A DNA stretch of 64,000 nt from Nocardia jejuensis NBRC 103114 (GTDB taxonomy: Bacteria; Actinomycetota; Actinomycetes; Mycobacteriales; Mycobacteriaceae). Below the pieces are notes generated by a model that searched no databases, was not told the DNA's origin, and saw only the letters and a program-made list of their open reading frames with translations. A program made the position numbers and the translations under genes. Shown here piece after piece: positions 22,284-30,900 of this stretch. The stretch spans positions 62,001 to 126,000 of the forward strand of contig NZ_BDBU01000024.1 of NCBI RefSeq assembly GCF_001613145.1. The letters are read 5' to 3'. The number at the start of each line of letters is the position of its first letter. Position 1 is the stretch's first letter.

Positions 22284-23819
22284 TCAGCTGTCGTTCCGGC
22301 AGGTGAAATCGCTTGCGGGGAGCGTGCCTTCGCCGAAGTAGGTGTTGACCGCGGCATAGACGCAGGCGTTCGGGTACCGGCCGAAGATGTAGTGGATCGC
22401 GACATCCTCGAGCGTGACGAGGCGGGATGCGTCGAGCGCCCTGTGCATACCGAGGGCGTTCCCGTACGTGGTGCGGGTGTCGCCGGTGGATTGCACGATC
22501 AGGGTGGGCACCGAATTGTTCACGACCGTGGTGGGTTCCACGGGCGGAGCCCAGAACGCGCACGGCGTGATGTTGTTCGCGAACGCGCCGAACACCGGCA
22601 GCGTGGCCCGCGAGGCCTCGATATTGCGCCAGTACCAGGTCGGGTCCCGCTCGACGGCGGCGTCGCCACACATGATCGCCATCTGCACGGAGTTCTCCAC
22701 GGGCTCGGCGCGCAGCATGAACTTCAGGCTGTCGGCCAGTCCCGGATCCACCTGCACCGCTGTGCCTTCGGCGGCATCGGCCAGCTGCCGCAGCTGCGAG
22801 GCCACCTTCGGGTAGTTCCGGGGATCGTCGAGTCCCGCGAACAGGATCATCGGAATCCAGTGATCGTCGACTTCGTAGCCGTCCAGGTCGATCGGCCGAT
22901 CGGCCGCGCGCCGGATCATGTCGAGAACGCTGGTGCGCACTTGATCTCGGGTCGTGCCGAAGTGGAATTCGCCGTCCCGTTCCGCGGTCCACCCCGCCCA
23001 CGTCTCGAAGACGGCCTCGTTGGCGGGGCCCATGTCCTGCACCATCCGCACGGCCCCGTACCGCGCCGGATCCACGGCGCTGTCCAGCACGATCCGATCG
23101 CTGCGCTCGGGGAACATCTGGGTGAAGACCGACCCGAGGTAGGTGCCGTACGAGGTGCCGAAGAAACTGATCCGCTCCTCACCCAGGATGCCGCGAACGA
23201 CATCCATATCGCGAGCGGTATTGCGAGTGGTGATGTGCCGCAACCGATCACCCTCGTTCGTCGCGCACTTCAGCGCCAGATCCGCTTGGAAGGCAACGGA
23301 TTCGGCGTAGCTCTTCGCATCGACTCCCGCCGATTGCAGACCGAAGCCGGTCCGCCAGCCACAGCGCACGGGAGTGGAGAGCCCGACGCCGCGCGGATCC
23401 ATGCCGATCAGGTCGTACTGTGCGCGCACCTCGGGGGTCATGGCCGCACCGAAGGCGATCGGGAAATCCAGGCCTTCGCCGCCCGGGCCGCCAGGATTGG
23501 ACAGCATGATGCCGCGCCGCTTCGACGGATCCGGGGACGGGTAGCGCGAGATGGCCACGGTCATCGTCGCGCCTTGCGCATCGGCGTAGTTCACCGGGAC
23601 CGTGACATCGGCGCACTGCGCGCCTGCCTTGTCGATCTCCGGATCGGCGCAGGTCTTCCAGGTCAGCTGCTGGCCGTAGTAGCGACTCAGGTCGGCTGCC
23701 GGGGCGCGATCGGCGGCGGCGTGGGGAACCAGCACCGCGGCTGTCGCCGCGGCGACGGCCGCGGACGCGGTCGCGATCAGGACCCGCACTCCGCGGCCGG
23801 AGGTCTTCGGGTTACGCAC
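22284..23819 (-). CDS. exported alpha/beta hydrolase, tripeptidyl aminopeptidase-like (S33)
   Basis: A secreted serine hydrolase of 511 residues resembling the Streptomyces tripeptidyl aminopeptidase/SlpD family. The N-terminus has a basic start and VLIATASAAVAAATAAVLVPHAAA, a signal peptide. NPGGPGGEG is the oxyanion-loop HGGPG-type motif, MDPRGVG follows, and FFGTSYGTYLG holds the nucleophile Ser. A C-terminal TAP-type domain has LIVQSTGDTRTTYGNA (acid Asp) and a late His (DVAIHYIFGRYP). I chose GTG 23819, which follows AGAGGA; an ATG seven codons upstream is the alternative. It trails the serine hydrolase gene by 33 bp and probably shares its transcript. Confidence 0.88.
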   Translation of the reverse strand: MRNPKTSGRGVRVLIATASAAVAAATAAVLVPHAAADRAPAADLSRYYGQQLTWKTCADPEIDKAGAQCADVTVPVNYADAQGATMTVAISRYPSPDPSKRRGIMLSNPGGPGGEGLDFPIAFGAAMTPEVRAQYDLIGMDPRGVGLSTPVRCGWRTGFGLQSAGVDAKSYAESVAFQADLALKCATNEGDRLRHITTRNTARDMDVVRGILGEERISFFGTSYGTYLGSVFTQMFPERSDRIVLDSAVDPARYGAVRMVQDMGPANEAVFETWAGWTAERDGEFHFGTTRDQVRTSVLDMIRRAADRPIDLDGYEVDDHWIPMILFAGLDDPRNYPKVASQLRQLADAAEGTAVQVDPGLADSLKFMLRAEPVENSVQMAIMCGDAAVERDPTWYWRNIEASRATLPVFGAFANNITPCAFWAPPVEPTTVVNNSVPTLIVQSTGDTRTTYGNALGMHRALDASRLVTLEDVAIHYIFGRYPNACVYAAVNTYFGEGTLPASDFTCRNDS

Positions 23820-23852
23820 GGTTTTTCCTCTCTGTCCCATTGTCCGCTCCGC

Positions 23853-25034
23853 TCACTCGCACAGTGCGGCGTCCAGGACCGCGGCGACGACCTTGTCGGT
23901 CTCGGCGCTGTCGGGAAGCTGGTTCACGATCACGGTGACCGCACGACCGTCCGAGGCCACGCCGTTGCGGGTCTCGTAGCCGGGGATGCTGCCGCCGTGG
24001 CCCCACACCCGCTTACCGCAGGAGACGGGCTGATCGATCAGCCCGAGTCCGTAGCCGGAACCCGGCATCCGATCGAACGGCACGGTCTTGCGCATCTGCT
24101 CCAATTGCGCTGCGGGCAGCAGTTTTCCGTCGAGTAGCGCGGTGAAGAATCGGTTCACGTCCGAGCCCGTGGCGACCATGTCACCGGCGGTCGACGCCCA
24201 GGCCGGGTTCAGATCGGTGAAGTCGGCGCGCTTCCCGTCGATGGTCTGATATCCGACCGGGTGCGGTCCGCGAATGACGGTTTCGCCGGCGGCGGGGGTG
24301 TAGGTGTCGCGCAGACCGAGGGGTTCCAGGATGCGGGTGCGGACCGCCTCGGCGGCCGGTCGGCCGGTGAGCTGCTCGACGAGCTGTCCGAGCAGGATGT
24401 AGTTGGTGTTCGTGTACACCTGACGCGTACCGGGTTCGAACTGCGGCGGCTGCGACATGGCGATGCGAACCAGTTCGGCCGGTGCGTACTGCCGCCATCG
24501 CGCCTCGTCCGACAGCGCGTTCACCAGCACCGGATTCGGGGCGGTCATCGCTTCGGGGTTGCCGGCGCCGACGTAGTCGGGCAGGCCGCTGGTGTGCTGC
24601 ATCAGCTGACGCACGGTGACGCGATTGCCGTCGTTCCCGTTGCCCCGCACCACTCCCGGGAGATAGCGCTCGATGGGGGCGTCGAGGTCGAGCGTGCCCT
24701 CGGCGGCGAGTTGCAGCAGCACGGTGGCGACGAAAGTCTTGGTATTGCTGCCGATTCGGACCTGTGCGTTCTCCGGGAACGGCGCGCCGGTGGCGAGATC
24801 GCCGACACCGGCACTGACCGTGCGGTGCCCGTCCGGTCCGTCACTCACGACCTGAACTCCGGGAAATCCTTTGCGCACCACATCATCCAGCGCCCGGGTC
24901 AGTGCGTGCGAGCGCTCCGCGTCGCCGGGCGCGGATTCCGATTCCGCCGTCCCGCAGGCCTGCGTGGCGAGTACGGCGACAATGCCGAGCCCGGCCAGCG
25001 CGATCCGGCTGCGCGGCCGCCGAAGTGTCGTCAT
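23853..25034 (-). CDS. exported serine beta-lactamase-like / D-Ala-D-Ala carboxypeptidase-type hydrolase
   Basis: A 393-residue class C/DD-peptidase-fold protein. The N-terminus (RRPRSRIALAGLGIVAVLATQACGTAES) is an export signal with a Cys at residue 27; TQAC is a weak lipobox, so it may be a lipoprotein. The active-site trio is visible: SNTK (SxxK) around residues 95-98, YTN in QVYTNTNYILLG, and HGG in WGHGGSIPGYE. Streptomyces R61-type carboxypeptidases have this arrangement. It precedes the S33 hydrolase by 33 bp on the same strand. Substrate could be peptidoglycan peptides or an ester. Confidence 0.88.
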   Translation of the reverse strand: MTTLRRPRSRIALAGLGIVAVLATQACGTAESESAPGDAERSHALTRALDDVVRKGFPGVQVVSDGPDGHRTVSAGVGDLATGAPFPENAQVRIGSNTKTFVATVLLQLAAEGTLDLDAPIERYLPGVVRGNGNDGNRVTVRQLMQHTSGLPDYVGAGNPEAMTAPNPVLVNALSDEARWRQYAPAELVRIAMSQPPQFEPGTRQVYTNTNYILLGQLVEQLTGRPAAEAVRTRILEPLGLRDTYTPAAGETVIRGPHPVGYQTIDGKRADFTDLNPAWASTAGDMVATGSDVNRFFTALLDGKLLPAAQLEQMRKTVPFDRMPGSGYGLGLIDQPVSCGKRVWGHGGSIPGYETRNGVASDGRAVTVIVNQLPDSAETDKVVAAVLDAALCE

Positions 25035-25151
25035 GTAGGCGTTCCTCCTGTTCTAGCCGGGTTCTCCGGCTGCTTCGAGCCTAGGAATCGGGCCCCGCGT
25101 TTCCGATGCCGCGCGCACCCGAGTCGCGGGTGGTCCGGGCGCCCGGCGCGC

Positions 25152-25169
25152 GGTAGTGCCCGCACTACC
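25152..25169. promoter_or_regulatory. inverted repeat GGTAGTGC-CC-GCACTACC
   Basis: Perfect 8-bp arms with a 2-nt centre lie in the divergent intergenic region, one base before a second, longer palindrome. It is a possible operator. Confidence 0.5.
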
Positions 25170-25170
25170 T

Positions 25171-25190
25171 CTATGCAACTAGTTGCATAG
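25171..25190. promoter_or_regulatory. perfect 20-bp palindrome, probable operator
   Basis: CTATGCAACTAGTTGCATAG is its own reverse complement over all 20 bases. It lies between the divergent serine hydrolase (start 25034) and SDR (start 25298) genes, the place for a TetR/PadR/MarR-type operator. No regulator gene is adjacent. Confidence 0.65.
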
Positions 25191-25297
25191 ACGCGGAATG
25201 AGGCCTACTGTCCGAATCGGAGGGCTTTCGCCCCGCGCACTCGCAGACGCGCGGATGATCGATGTCGGGGCGAAACAGGACTGAACAGGAGCTGACC

Positions 25298-26146
25298 ATG
25301 ACGGAAGCACTGAAGCCACTGGCGGGCCGGACCATGATCATGTCGGGCGGGAGTCGCGGAATCGGATTGGAGATCGCGAAGCGGGCGGCCGCGGACGGGG
25401 CGAACATCACCCTCATCGCCAAGACCGACACCCCGCATCCCAAACTCCCGGGCACCATCCACACCGCTGCCGCCGAACTGCAGGAGGCCGGTGGCACGGT
25501 GCTGAAATACCTCGGTGACGTGCGCGACGACGGTGCGGTCTCCGACGCGGTGCAGCGCACGATTCAGGAGTTCGGCGGGATCGACATGGTGGTGAACAAT
25601 GCCTCCGCCATCGACCTGTCCCCCACCGAGTTGCTGCCCATGAAGAAGTACGACCTGATGCAGGACATCAACTGCCGCGGCAGTTTCCTGCTGTCCAAGC
25701 TGAGCATTCCGGCCCTGAAGGATTCGGCGCAGGCGGGCCGCAACCCGCACATCCTCACCCTGTCCCCGCCACTGAACCTGGATCCCAAATGGGCGGGCAT
25801 GGCGCTGGGCTACACCATCGCCAAGTACGGAATGTCGCTCACCACACTGGGTTTGGCCGAAGAGCTGCGCAAGTACGGCATCGGCGTGAACTCGCTGTGG
25901 CCGCGCACCACCATCGCCACCGCCGCGGTCGAGAATCTGCTCGGCGGCGCGGAGATGATCTCCACCTCCCGCACCCCCGCCATCTACGCCGATGCCGCCT
26001 ATCTGGTCCTCACCTCGCCCGCCAAGGACACCACCGGCAACTTCTTCATCGACGACGATGTCCTCGCCGCGCACGGCATCACAGACCTGGACAAGTACCG
26101 GGTGGTCCCCGGCGACGGCGAGCTCAGCACCGACCTGTTCCTCTGA
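25298..26146 (+). CDS. SDR family oxidoreductase (HSDL2-like)
   Basis: A 282-residue short-chain dehydrogenase/reductase using NAD(P)H. The cofactor motif GGSRGIGLEIAKRAA occurs near residues 18-32, NNAS near 103, and the catalytic set is Ser in LTLSPP and YTIAKYG (Tyr/Lys). The segment SLWPRTTIATAAVENLLGG and the C-terminal GNFFIDDDVLAAHGITDLDKY resemble hydroxysteroid dehydrogenase-like 2 proteins. ATG 25298 follows AGGAG with a 6-nt gap; an in-frame ATG at 25262 lacks a site. A perfect palindrome lies about 110 bp upstream. The substrate is unknown. Confidence 0.9.
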   Translation: MTEALKPLAGRTMIMSGGSRGIGLEIAKRAAADGANITLIAKTDTPHPKLPGTIHTAAAELQEAGGTVLKYLGDVRDDGAVSDAVQRTIQEFGGIDMVVNNASAIDLSPTELLPMKKYDLMQDINCRGSFLLSKLSIPALKDSAQAGRNPHILTLSPPLNLDPKWAGMALGYTIAKYGMSLTTLGLAEELRKYGIGVNSLWPRTTIATAAVENLLGGAEMISTSRTPAIYADAAYLVLTSPAKDTTGNFFIDDDVLAAHGITDLDKYRVVPGDGELSTDLFL

Positions 26147-26395
26147 CCCGAAACCGAATCGGTAGCGAATGAAACGTTTTCCCGTCCCCGACCGGTAGAC
26201 CAACCGGAGCGAGCCGGGCCGGTCCGAGCAGAAACCGCCGTCCTTGCAGCCGGACGGCAGTTGGAAGACCGAACCGCCGGTCTGGGAGCCGGGTTCGCTG
26301 GTCCCCAGCCGTCCGAGCTCGATCGACTACCGGAAAGCGGTCGTGGACAACGATCCACCGGCCCCGGCGAGCGGCTCGTTCGGCTGAGCGCTCCG

Positions 26396-26986
26396 CTACC
26401 CGGGCGCGGAAGCGGCCTCGCGCTCGGCGAGATCGCGCAGCGTCAGTAACTGTTTGCGCATCATGACGAAGTCGCCGAGCAGGAGCGGGGCGATCATCCA
26501 GGACCGGCCACGGAAGCGGGCTCGAACGTGCAGGCGGGCGCCCTCCCCTGCCTGGTCCGGGCGGACGGCGTAGGTGACCGCTACGCCCTTGGCGCGCAAG
26601 GTGATCTGCGCGCCGGGGGTGTGGTCGATGAGTTCGAACAGGGTCATGAAGCGCTGGCCCTGGGCAAGTTCGGTGAGGTGGGGGTCGCGGTCGCGGGGGC
26701 TGGGTCGACCCCAGTTGTCGAACAGGTCGTAGCTGTAGGGGGCAACGCGCAGCTGGCAGAGCCACGCGTAGACGAGATGCGGCGGGGCCGCGATCGATAC
26801 GGCCCGGTCGCAGACGACGACCGGGTCGGAAAGATGTCGGTCGCAGGGCATTTTCGCGATTCGCTCGGCTGCGGTGGATCCCCAGGAGCGGCCGGGGATC
26901 CATCGGTCCCGGCAGCGAGCCCCGGCTCGATCGTGCGGCCGGACGCCACCGTCGGCGGGATCGAGACCCTCGCCGCCGCGGGTCAT
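26396..26986 (-). CDS. SRPBCC family protein
   Basis: A 196-residue protein whose core looks like the SRPBCC (START/polyketide-cyclase) ligand-binding fold: IAAPPHLVYAWLCQLRVAPYSYD, then GQRFMTLFELIDHTPGAQITLRAKGVAVTYAVRP and a C-terminal helix PLLLGDFVMMRKQLLTLRDLAEREA. The first 50 residues are polar and Arg/Gly-rich. Its ATG at 26986 overlaps the stop of the upstream SRPBCC gene as ATGA, so the two are translationally coupled. No catalytic residues can be assigned. A TetR regulator starts divergently at the head of the pair. Confidence 0.7.
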   Translation of the reverse strand: MTRGGEGLDPADGGVRPHDRAGARCRDRWIPGRSWGSTAAERIAKMPCDRHLSDPVVVCDRAVSIAAPPHLVYAWLCQLRVAPYSYDLFDNWGRPSPRDRDPHLTELAQGQRFMTLFELIDHTPGAQITLRAKGVAVTYAVRPDQAGEGARLHVRARFRGRSWMIAPLLLGDFVMMRKQLLTLRDLAEREAASAPG

Positions 26987-27363
26987 GACGCGGTTCCGGC
27001 CGCGCGGGCGATGCGGCGCAACAGGTCTCGCACCACCAGCGTGTGAGCACCGCTGCCGATCACCAGGGCCCGGTAGACGCGGCCGTGAATACCGGGGAAG
27101 GCTGCCCGCGTTTCGGCGGTGACGCGCGTCCGGCCCGGGGACTCCTCCTCGAGGGTGAAGGTCAAGGCGTAGCGGGAGAACCAGTGCCTGCCCTTGGCGG
27201 CCAGTCGTTGCGGCGGGTCGGCCTCGTCGAGCACGAATCCGCGCGGAAGTGAGGTTAGATCGTCGGGGTTCTTGCAGGTCGTACGCAGGAGGGCGGTCCA
27301 CGTCCGGGTACGGTCCGCGGCGATCGACCTGGAATACTCATCGATATAAGGCAAACGCTCCAT
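26983..27363 (-). CDS. SRPBCC-like protein, first gene of a coupled pair
   Basis: A 126-residue protein starting MERLPYIDEYSRSI. It has an SRPBCC-like pattern: an initial strand and helix with DRTRTWTALLRTTC, a hydrophobic-cavity region (RYALTFTLEEESPGRTRVTAETRAAFPG) and a long C-terminal helix. ATG 27363 lies 21 bp from the divergent TetR start. TACGTT 8 nt upstream and no ribosome site suggest a leaderless mRNA whose -10 touches the GTACTAGTAC palindrome, so TetR control is likely. The next gene overlaps its stop. Confidence 0.68.
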   Translation of the reverse strand: MERLPYIDEYSRSIAADRTRTWTALLRTTCKNPDDLTSLPRGFVLDEADPPQRLAAKGRHWFSRYALTFTLEEESPGRTRVTAETRAAFPGIHGRVYRALVIGSGAHTLVVRDLLRRIARAAGTAS

Positions 27364-27374
27364 ATAGAAGGAAC

Positions 27375-27384
27375 GTACTAGTAC
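27375..27384. promoter_or_regulatory. palindrome at the TetR/SRPBCC divergent promoter
   Basis: GTACTAGTAC is a perfect 10-bp palindrome ending at the base before the TetR ATG and overlapping the TACGTT -10 of the divergent SRPBCC pair. It is the only dyad in the 21-bp gap, so it is the likely core of the TetR operator. Confidence 0.5.
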
Positions 27385-27972
27385 ATGGCGCCACCCCGCA
27401 AGCACGACACCGACGTGATCCTCGACGCAGCGCGCACGCTGGTCCTACGCGACGGCCCCCGGGCCGCCGGCGTCGCGGCCATCGCGGACGCCAGCGGTGC
27501 ACCCGTGGGCACCCTGTATCACCGTTTCGGCAACCGCAACGGCGTCCTGACGGCCGCCTGGATCCGGGCCCTGGAACGCTTCCAGTCCGGGGTGCTCGCC
27601 GCCGCCGCGACCGAGGATCCGGTCGAGGCCGCCGTCGCCATGAGCGCCGCCGCGGTCGCCTTCGGCCGCGAATCCCGCGACGACGCCAAGCTGCTGCTCA
27701 ACCTGCGCCCCAGCGATCTCCTCGACGGCGCGCCCGACACCGAGTTCCGCGACCGGCTCGCGGGCATGAACGAACCCCTGATCGCCGCACTCCGGCGCAT
27801 AGCTCTGGCCGTCTACGGCGCCGACGGTCCCCGCGAGATCGACGCCGTCAGCCGCGCCGTCGTGGACCTCCCCTACGCCGCCCTGCGCCGCCATGCCCAC
27901 GCCGACACCCTCCCCGACTGGCTCGACGACGACCTGGCGGCAGCGACCCGCGCCCTCCTGACCGTGGACTGA
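27385..27972 (+). CDS. TetR family transcriptional regulator
   Basis: A 195-residue repressor. The N-terminal HTH is typical: TDVILDAARTLVLRDGPRAAGVAAIADASGAPVGTLYHRFGNRNGVL (about residues 9-55), with the recognition segment PVGTLYHRF. The C-terminal ligand domain is alanine-rich and ends in DLAAATRALLTVD. ATG at 27385 follows GAAGGA 13 nt upstream. It is divergent from the SRPBCC pair, which is the probable regulon. The ligand is unknown. Confidence 0.9.
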   Translation: MAPPRKHDTDVILDAARTLVLRDGPRAAGVAAIADASGAPVGTLYHRFGNRNGVLTAAWIRALERFQSGVLAAAATEDPVEAAVAMSAAAVAFGRESRDDAKLLLNLRPSDLLDGAPDTEFRDRLAGMNEPLIAALRRIALAVYGADGPREIDAVSRAVVDLPYAALRRHAHADTLPDWLDDDLAAATRALLTVD

Positions 27973-28160
27973 TCCGACCTCCCTGGCCGGCCGACAGCTC
28001 CGGATGCGGCCGAGCACACCGGGTGACGACATCACAGGACGACCTCTGGTGCCCTACAACCGAATTCCCAGCGCCCAGTCCTGCCGGCACCCGAACCCCA
28101 GCACGCGCGGTGTCGGCACCACGATTCGCACGCCTCGGAGGCGGCCGTGGTGCCGAGACA

Positions 28161-28198
28161 GCGAAGCGGCCGTACCCGATCGGGTACGGCCGCTTCGC
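28161..28198. terminator. 38-bp perfect palindrome terminator
   Basis: The segment is self-complementary over its full 38 bases (arms begin GCGAAGCGGCCGTACCC), forming a 17-bp stem around GATC. It lies directly after the glfT2 stop on the minus strand. No T-tract follows, so it is the intrinsic-hairpin type common in actinomycetes. Confidence 0.75.
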
Positions 28199-28211
28199 AG
28201 CTCGATGCAGG

Positions 28212-30110
28212 TTACTTCTTCGGCTCGATGCCGTAGAGGCGTTCCCAGTTCTCGCGGCTGGTCAGCTCCGGCATGGCGGCGCGCCAACTCTGCTGCAGGG
28301 CGGGGAGTTCCTCGCGCAGCTTCTTCAGCGTGCGGTAGGCGCGGATCAGCAGGCGGCGCGCGGTTTCCTTGTCGCGCTTGCGGATCCGGACGCCGGACTG
28401 GGAGGCATCGGTGACCACGACGTGGTCGTAGAGCCCGACGTGCCACCAGTGCGCGTCCTCGCGGGTGACCCCGACCAGGCCGGGGACGGTGCGGCCGGTC
28501 CACTGACTGAGCGCGCGCTTGAACAGGATCAGCAACGGGCGGCTGGGTTCGCCGCCGGCCCGGGACACGTTCACGTGCGAACTCGGAATGGGAGCGGTCG
28601 CGGCGGGATGCTTGATCGTCTCCGGATAGTCGCCACGCGAGCCGCGCGCGGCGGCCAGGGCGGCGATTCCGCCGTCCCGCAACGCATCCGGACCACGCAG
28701 GTAGTCCTCGATGCCCTGCAATGTGGTGTGCGCCAAGCCGTACTGCATGCCGACCAGGTACTCACCGATCTCGCGGAGCAGCTGGCGGGTGATCGCCTTC
28801 GGGTCCAGATCGTGGTGCAGCGAGGACACGATGAGCGAGTTGCGCGAGGAGAAGTAGCGCGCCCAGTCGTCGAAGTCCTTCCAGTAGAAGTCCGCGTGCC
28901 AGACGGCGGCATTGGGCAGGGTGACGGTGCGGAAACCGTGTTCCCGTGCGCGCAGGCCGTATTCGACGTCGTCCCACTGGAAGAAGATCGGGACCGGCAG
29001 GCCGATCTTCTTGACCACCTCGGCGGGAATGAGGCAGGTCCACCAGGCCTGGTAGCCGGCGTCCACACGGCGTTCCTGATGCTTCTTGAGCATGCTGGTG
29101 TTGCGCAGCGCCTTGGCCACCTTCTGGCCGTGCCGCAGCGTGGCCAGATTCGTCTCTTCCGCACCGACATTGAGGTAGTCGGGATTGAACAGGAACAGCA
29201 TCTGCGCGCCCACCAGGGTGGGCTCCACGGTCATGTTCGCGAAAGCGTTGAGCCGCAACACCGTTTCCGGCTCGCACAGGATGTCGTCGTCCATCAGGAT
29301 GACGTCGGCGTGCTCGTTGGCGGCCGACACCTCGTACAGCCCGCGTGTGAAACCGCCCGCGCCACCGAGATTCGGCTGCCGGATGTAGACCAGCTTGTTG
29401 CCGAACTTGGGCTGGGTCTCGGTGAACAGCACCTGATCCTGCACCAGGTCAGTGCCCTGGTCCACCACGTACACCGCGTCGATGGCGGCCAGCACGGTCG
29501 CGTCCGACGCCAGCGCGGCCACCGTGGTGGCGCAGTCCGCGGCGCGATTGAAGGTGCAGATGGCGATGGCCACCGGGCGCACGTGATCGGGTGCGGCAGT
29601 GGTCCATTCCAGGTCGCGCACGGTGACCTCGCCGCCGATGGCGTCGATCTCGAGCCACAGCGCGCCGCCGTCGATGAACATGTCCAGGGGCGCGCTCAGC
29701 ACCACGCGGCCGCTCTCACGCGTCTGCGCGGTGGCGACGATGCGCCGGTGCCCGGCGATGTCCGAGGCCGCCAGGCGGACGTTCGTCTTGCCCGCCACCT
29801 CGAGGGTCATCGCGACCTCGACCTCGGTGACGTGCGTCCAGCGCTGCCAGTAGCTGGCGGCGAAACGACCGAAGTAGGTGTTGGTGTGCGCGGTCGCACC
29901 CTTGTCCAGTCGCAGGCTGAACCGTTCGCGGGTGGCCTTGCCGCCCTTCACGACCGCGTATAGATCGTCGTTGATCTTCGGCGCGGGGCCGGAGAAGAGA
30001 CCGCGCGCGAGCACCAGGCGTTCGGGCGCCTTGTGATCCGAACGCAGGGCCGCGGGGGCTCCGGCGGTCTCATTGATTTCGGTCACGGCTTGTCCAGCCG
30101 ACGCATCCAT
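28212..30110 (-). CDS. glfT2: galactofuranosyltransferase GlfT2
   Basis: GlfT2 is the processive bifunctional enzyme that builds the alternating beta-1,5/beta-1,6 galactofuranan of arabinogalactan from UDP-Galf. The 632-residue product matches the M. tuberculosis enzyme (637 residues). An N-terminal beta-sandwich leads to the GT-A domain: AIAICTFNRAADC, NLGGAGGFTRG, metal triad MDDDILCEP, the tryptophan segment QAWWTCLIP, the acidic catalytic FQWDDVEYGLR and metal-ligand His in AAVWHADFYW. I chose ATG 30110 (MDASAGQAV), after GAGGGA; an upstream in-frame start would add 20 residues. A GtrA gene lies 89 bp upstream on the same strand. Confidence 0.96.
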   Translation of the reverse strand: MDASAGQAVTEINETAGAPAALRSDHKAPERLVLARGLFSGPAPKINDDLYAVVKGGKATRERFSLRLDKGATAHTNTYFGRFAASYWQRWTHVTEVEVAMTLEVAGKTNVRLAASDIAGHRRIVATAQTRESGRVVLSAPLDMFIDGGALWLEIDAIGGEVTVRDLEWTTAAPDHVRPVAIAICTFNRAADCATTVAALASDATVLAAIDAVYVVDQGTDLVQDQVLFTETQPKFGNKLVYIRQPNLGGAGGFTRGLYEVSAANEHADVILMDDDILCEPETVLRLNAFANMTVEPTLVGAQMLFLFNPDYLNVGAEETNLATLRHGQKVAKALRNTSMLKKHQERRVDAGYQAWWTCLIPAEVVKKIGLPVPIFFQWDDVEYGLRAREHGFRTVTLPNAAVWHADFYWKDFDDWARYFSSRNSLIVSSLHHDLDPKAITRQLLREIGEYLVGMQYGLAHTTLQGIEDYLRGPDALRDGGIAALAAARGSRGDYPETIKHPAATAPIPSSHVNVSRAGGEPSRPLLILFKRALSQWTGRTVPGLVGVTREDAHWWHVGLYDHVVVTDASQSGVRIRKRDKETARRLLIRAYRTLKKLREELPALQQSWRAAMPELTSRENWERLYGIEPKK

Positions 30111-30199
30111 GAATCCCTCGACATCCCTCGAATAAACAGATACCGGCACATCCGACGTGTGGACGCACACCCACTGTCACGCTCGGCGGGCAGAGGATA

Positions 30200-30766
30200 T
30201 CAGTTGCCGGGGCTCGGCAATGGGTTCGAGCCGGTCGGGCCGGAACCGTTACCGCCATCATCCTCGCGTGCGCCGGTGAACACGAATTTGTCGTAAGCCC
30301 AGTATCGGAACGCCACGGCCACCATCTGGCCGATCAATGTTCCGGAGATGTTGTCCGCCAACGGCGTCGACAGGTGCAGCACATAGCGGGAGAACCCGAG
30401 GCACGCCAGTTGCAGTCCGATGGCGATGACATTGAACAGCGCGTAGAAGAGGTATTCGCGCGCCGCGCTGCCGCCCTTCTTGTGCGAGAAGGTCCACCAT
30501 TTGTTGCCGAAATAGGTGACGACGGTGGCGACGAGGATAGCGATGATCTTGGCGAGCAGCGGCTGATGGAACAGCGGGCCCTCCCCGCCCGCGAACACCA
30601 GCAGGTTGTAGGTGCCCGCATCGACCACGAAGCCGATTCCACCCACCACCAGGAAGGCGCTGCCCTGCCGCAATGCGGTCTTGACCTTGGTGACGAACGA
30701 TTCCGGCGCGGTCTCGCCCACTACCGCCGATTCCCTGCTGGACACCGGGGAACGGTACCCCGACAC
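30200..30766 (-). CDS. GtrA family membrane protein
   Basis: A 188-residue protein with four membrane segments of the GtrA family, small proteins thought to translocate or position polyprenyl-linked sugars. Features are GSAFLVVGGIGFVVDAGTYNLLV, LAKIIAILVATVVTYFGNKWWTF (the conserved N-x-x-WTF end of segment 2), YALFNVIAIGLQLACLGF and a fourth segment before YWAYDKFVF. The C-terminus is Gly/Pro-rich. GTG at 30766 is used; GTG 30745 is an alternative. It precedes glfT2 and could act with it in galactan assembly. Confidence 0.88.
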   Translation of the reverse strand: MSGYRSPVSSRESAVVGETAPESFVTKVKTALRQGSAFLVVGGIGFVVDAGTYNLLVFAGGEGPLFHQPLLAKIIAILVATVVTYFGNKWWTFSHKKGGSAAREYLFYALFNVIAIGLQLACLGFSRYVLHLSTPLADNISGTLIGQMVAVAFRYWAYDKFVFTGAREDDGGNGSGPTGSNPLPSPGN

Positions 30767-30900
30767 GCCGGGGTTGGAACCCGGGGTGGCCGGGAATACT
30801 CGAAAAAGCGAGGGTGAACGGGCACGTCGACCCGACTACCCGGTACCCTGCCCCGTGTTCGTTCGTATTCGCCTTCCGATCAGATCAGAGGATTGACCGG

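Noticed and set aside
22179-24137. A 652-codon open frame on the plus strand opposite the S33 hydrolase.
   Set aside because: It is antisense to a protein with clear signal peptide and catalytic motifs, has His/Arg/Gly-rich composition and no ribosome site; long shadow frames are normal at this GC content.
27249-29963. A 904-codon open frame on the plus strand across the TetR and glfT2 region.
   Set aside because: It overlaps TetR in another frame and is antisense to GlfT2, and its product is repetitive Arg/Gly/His sequence without domains.
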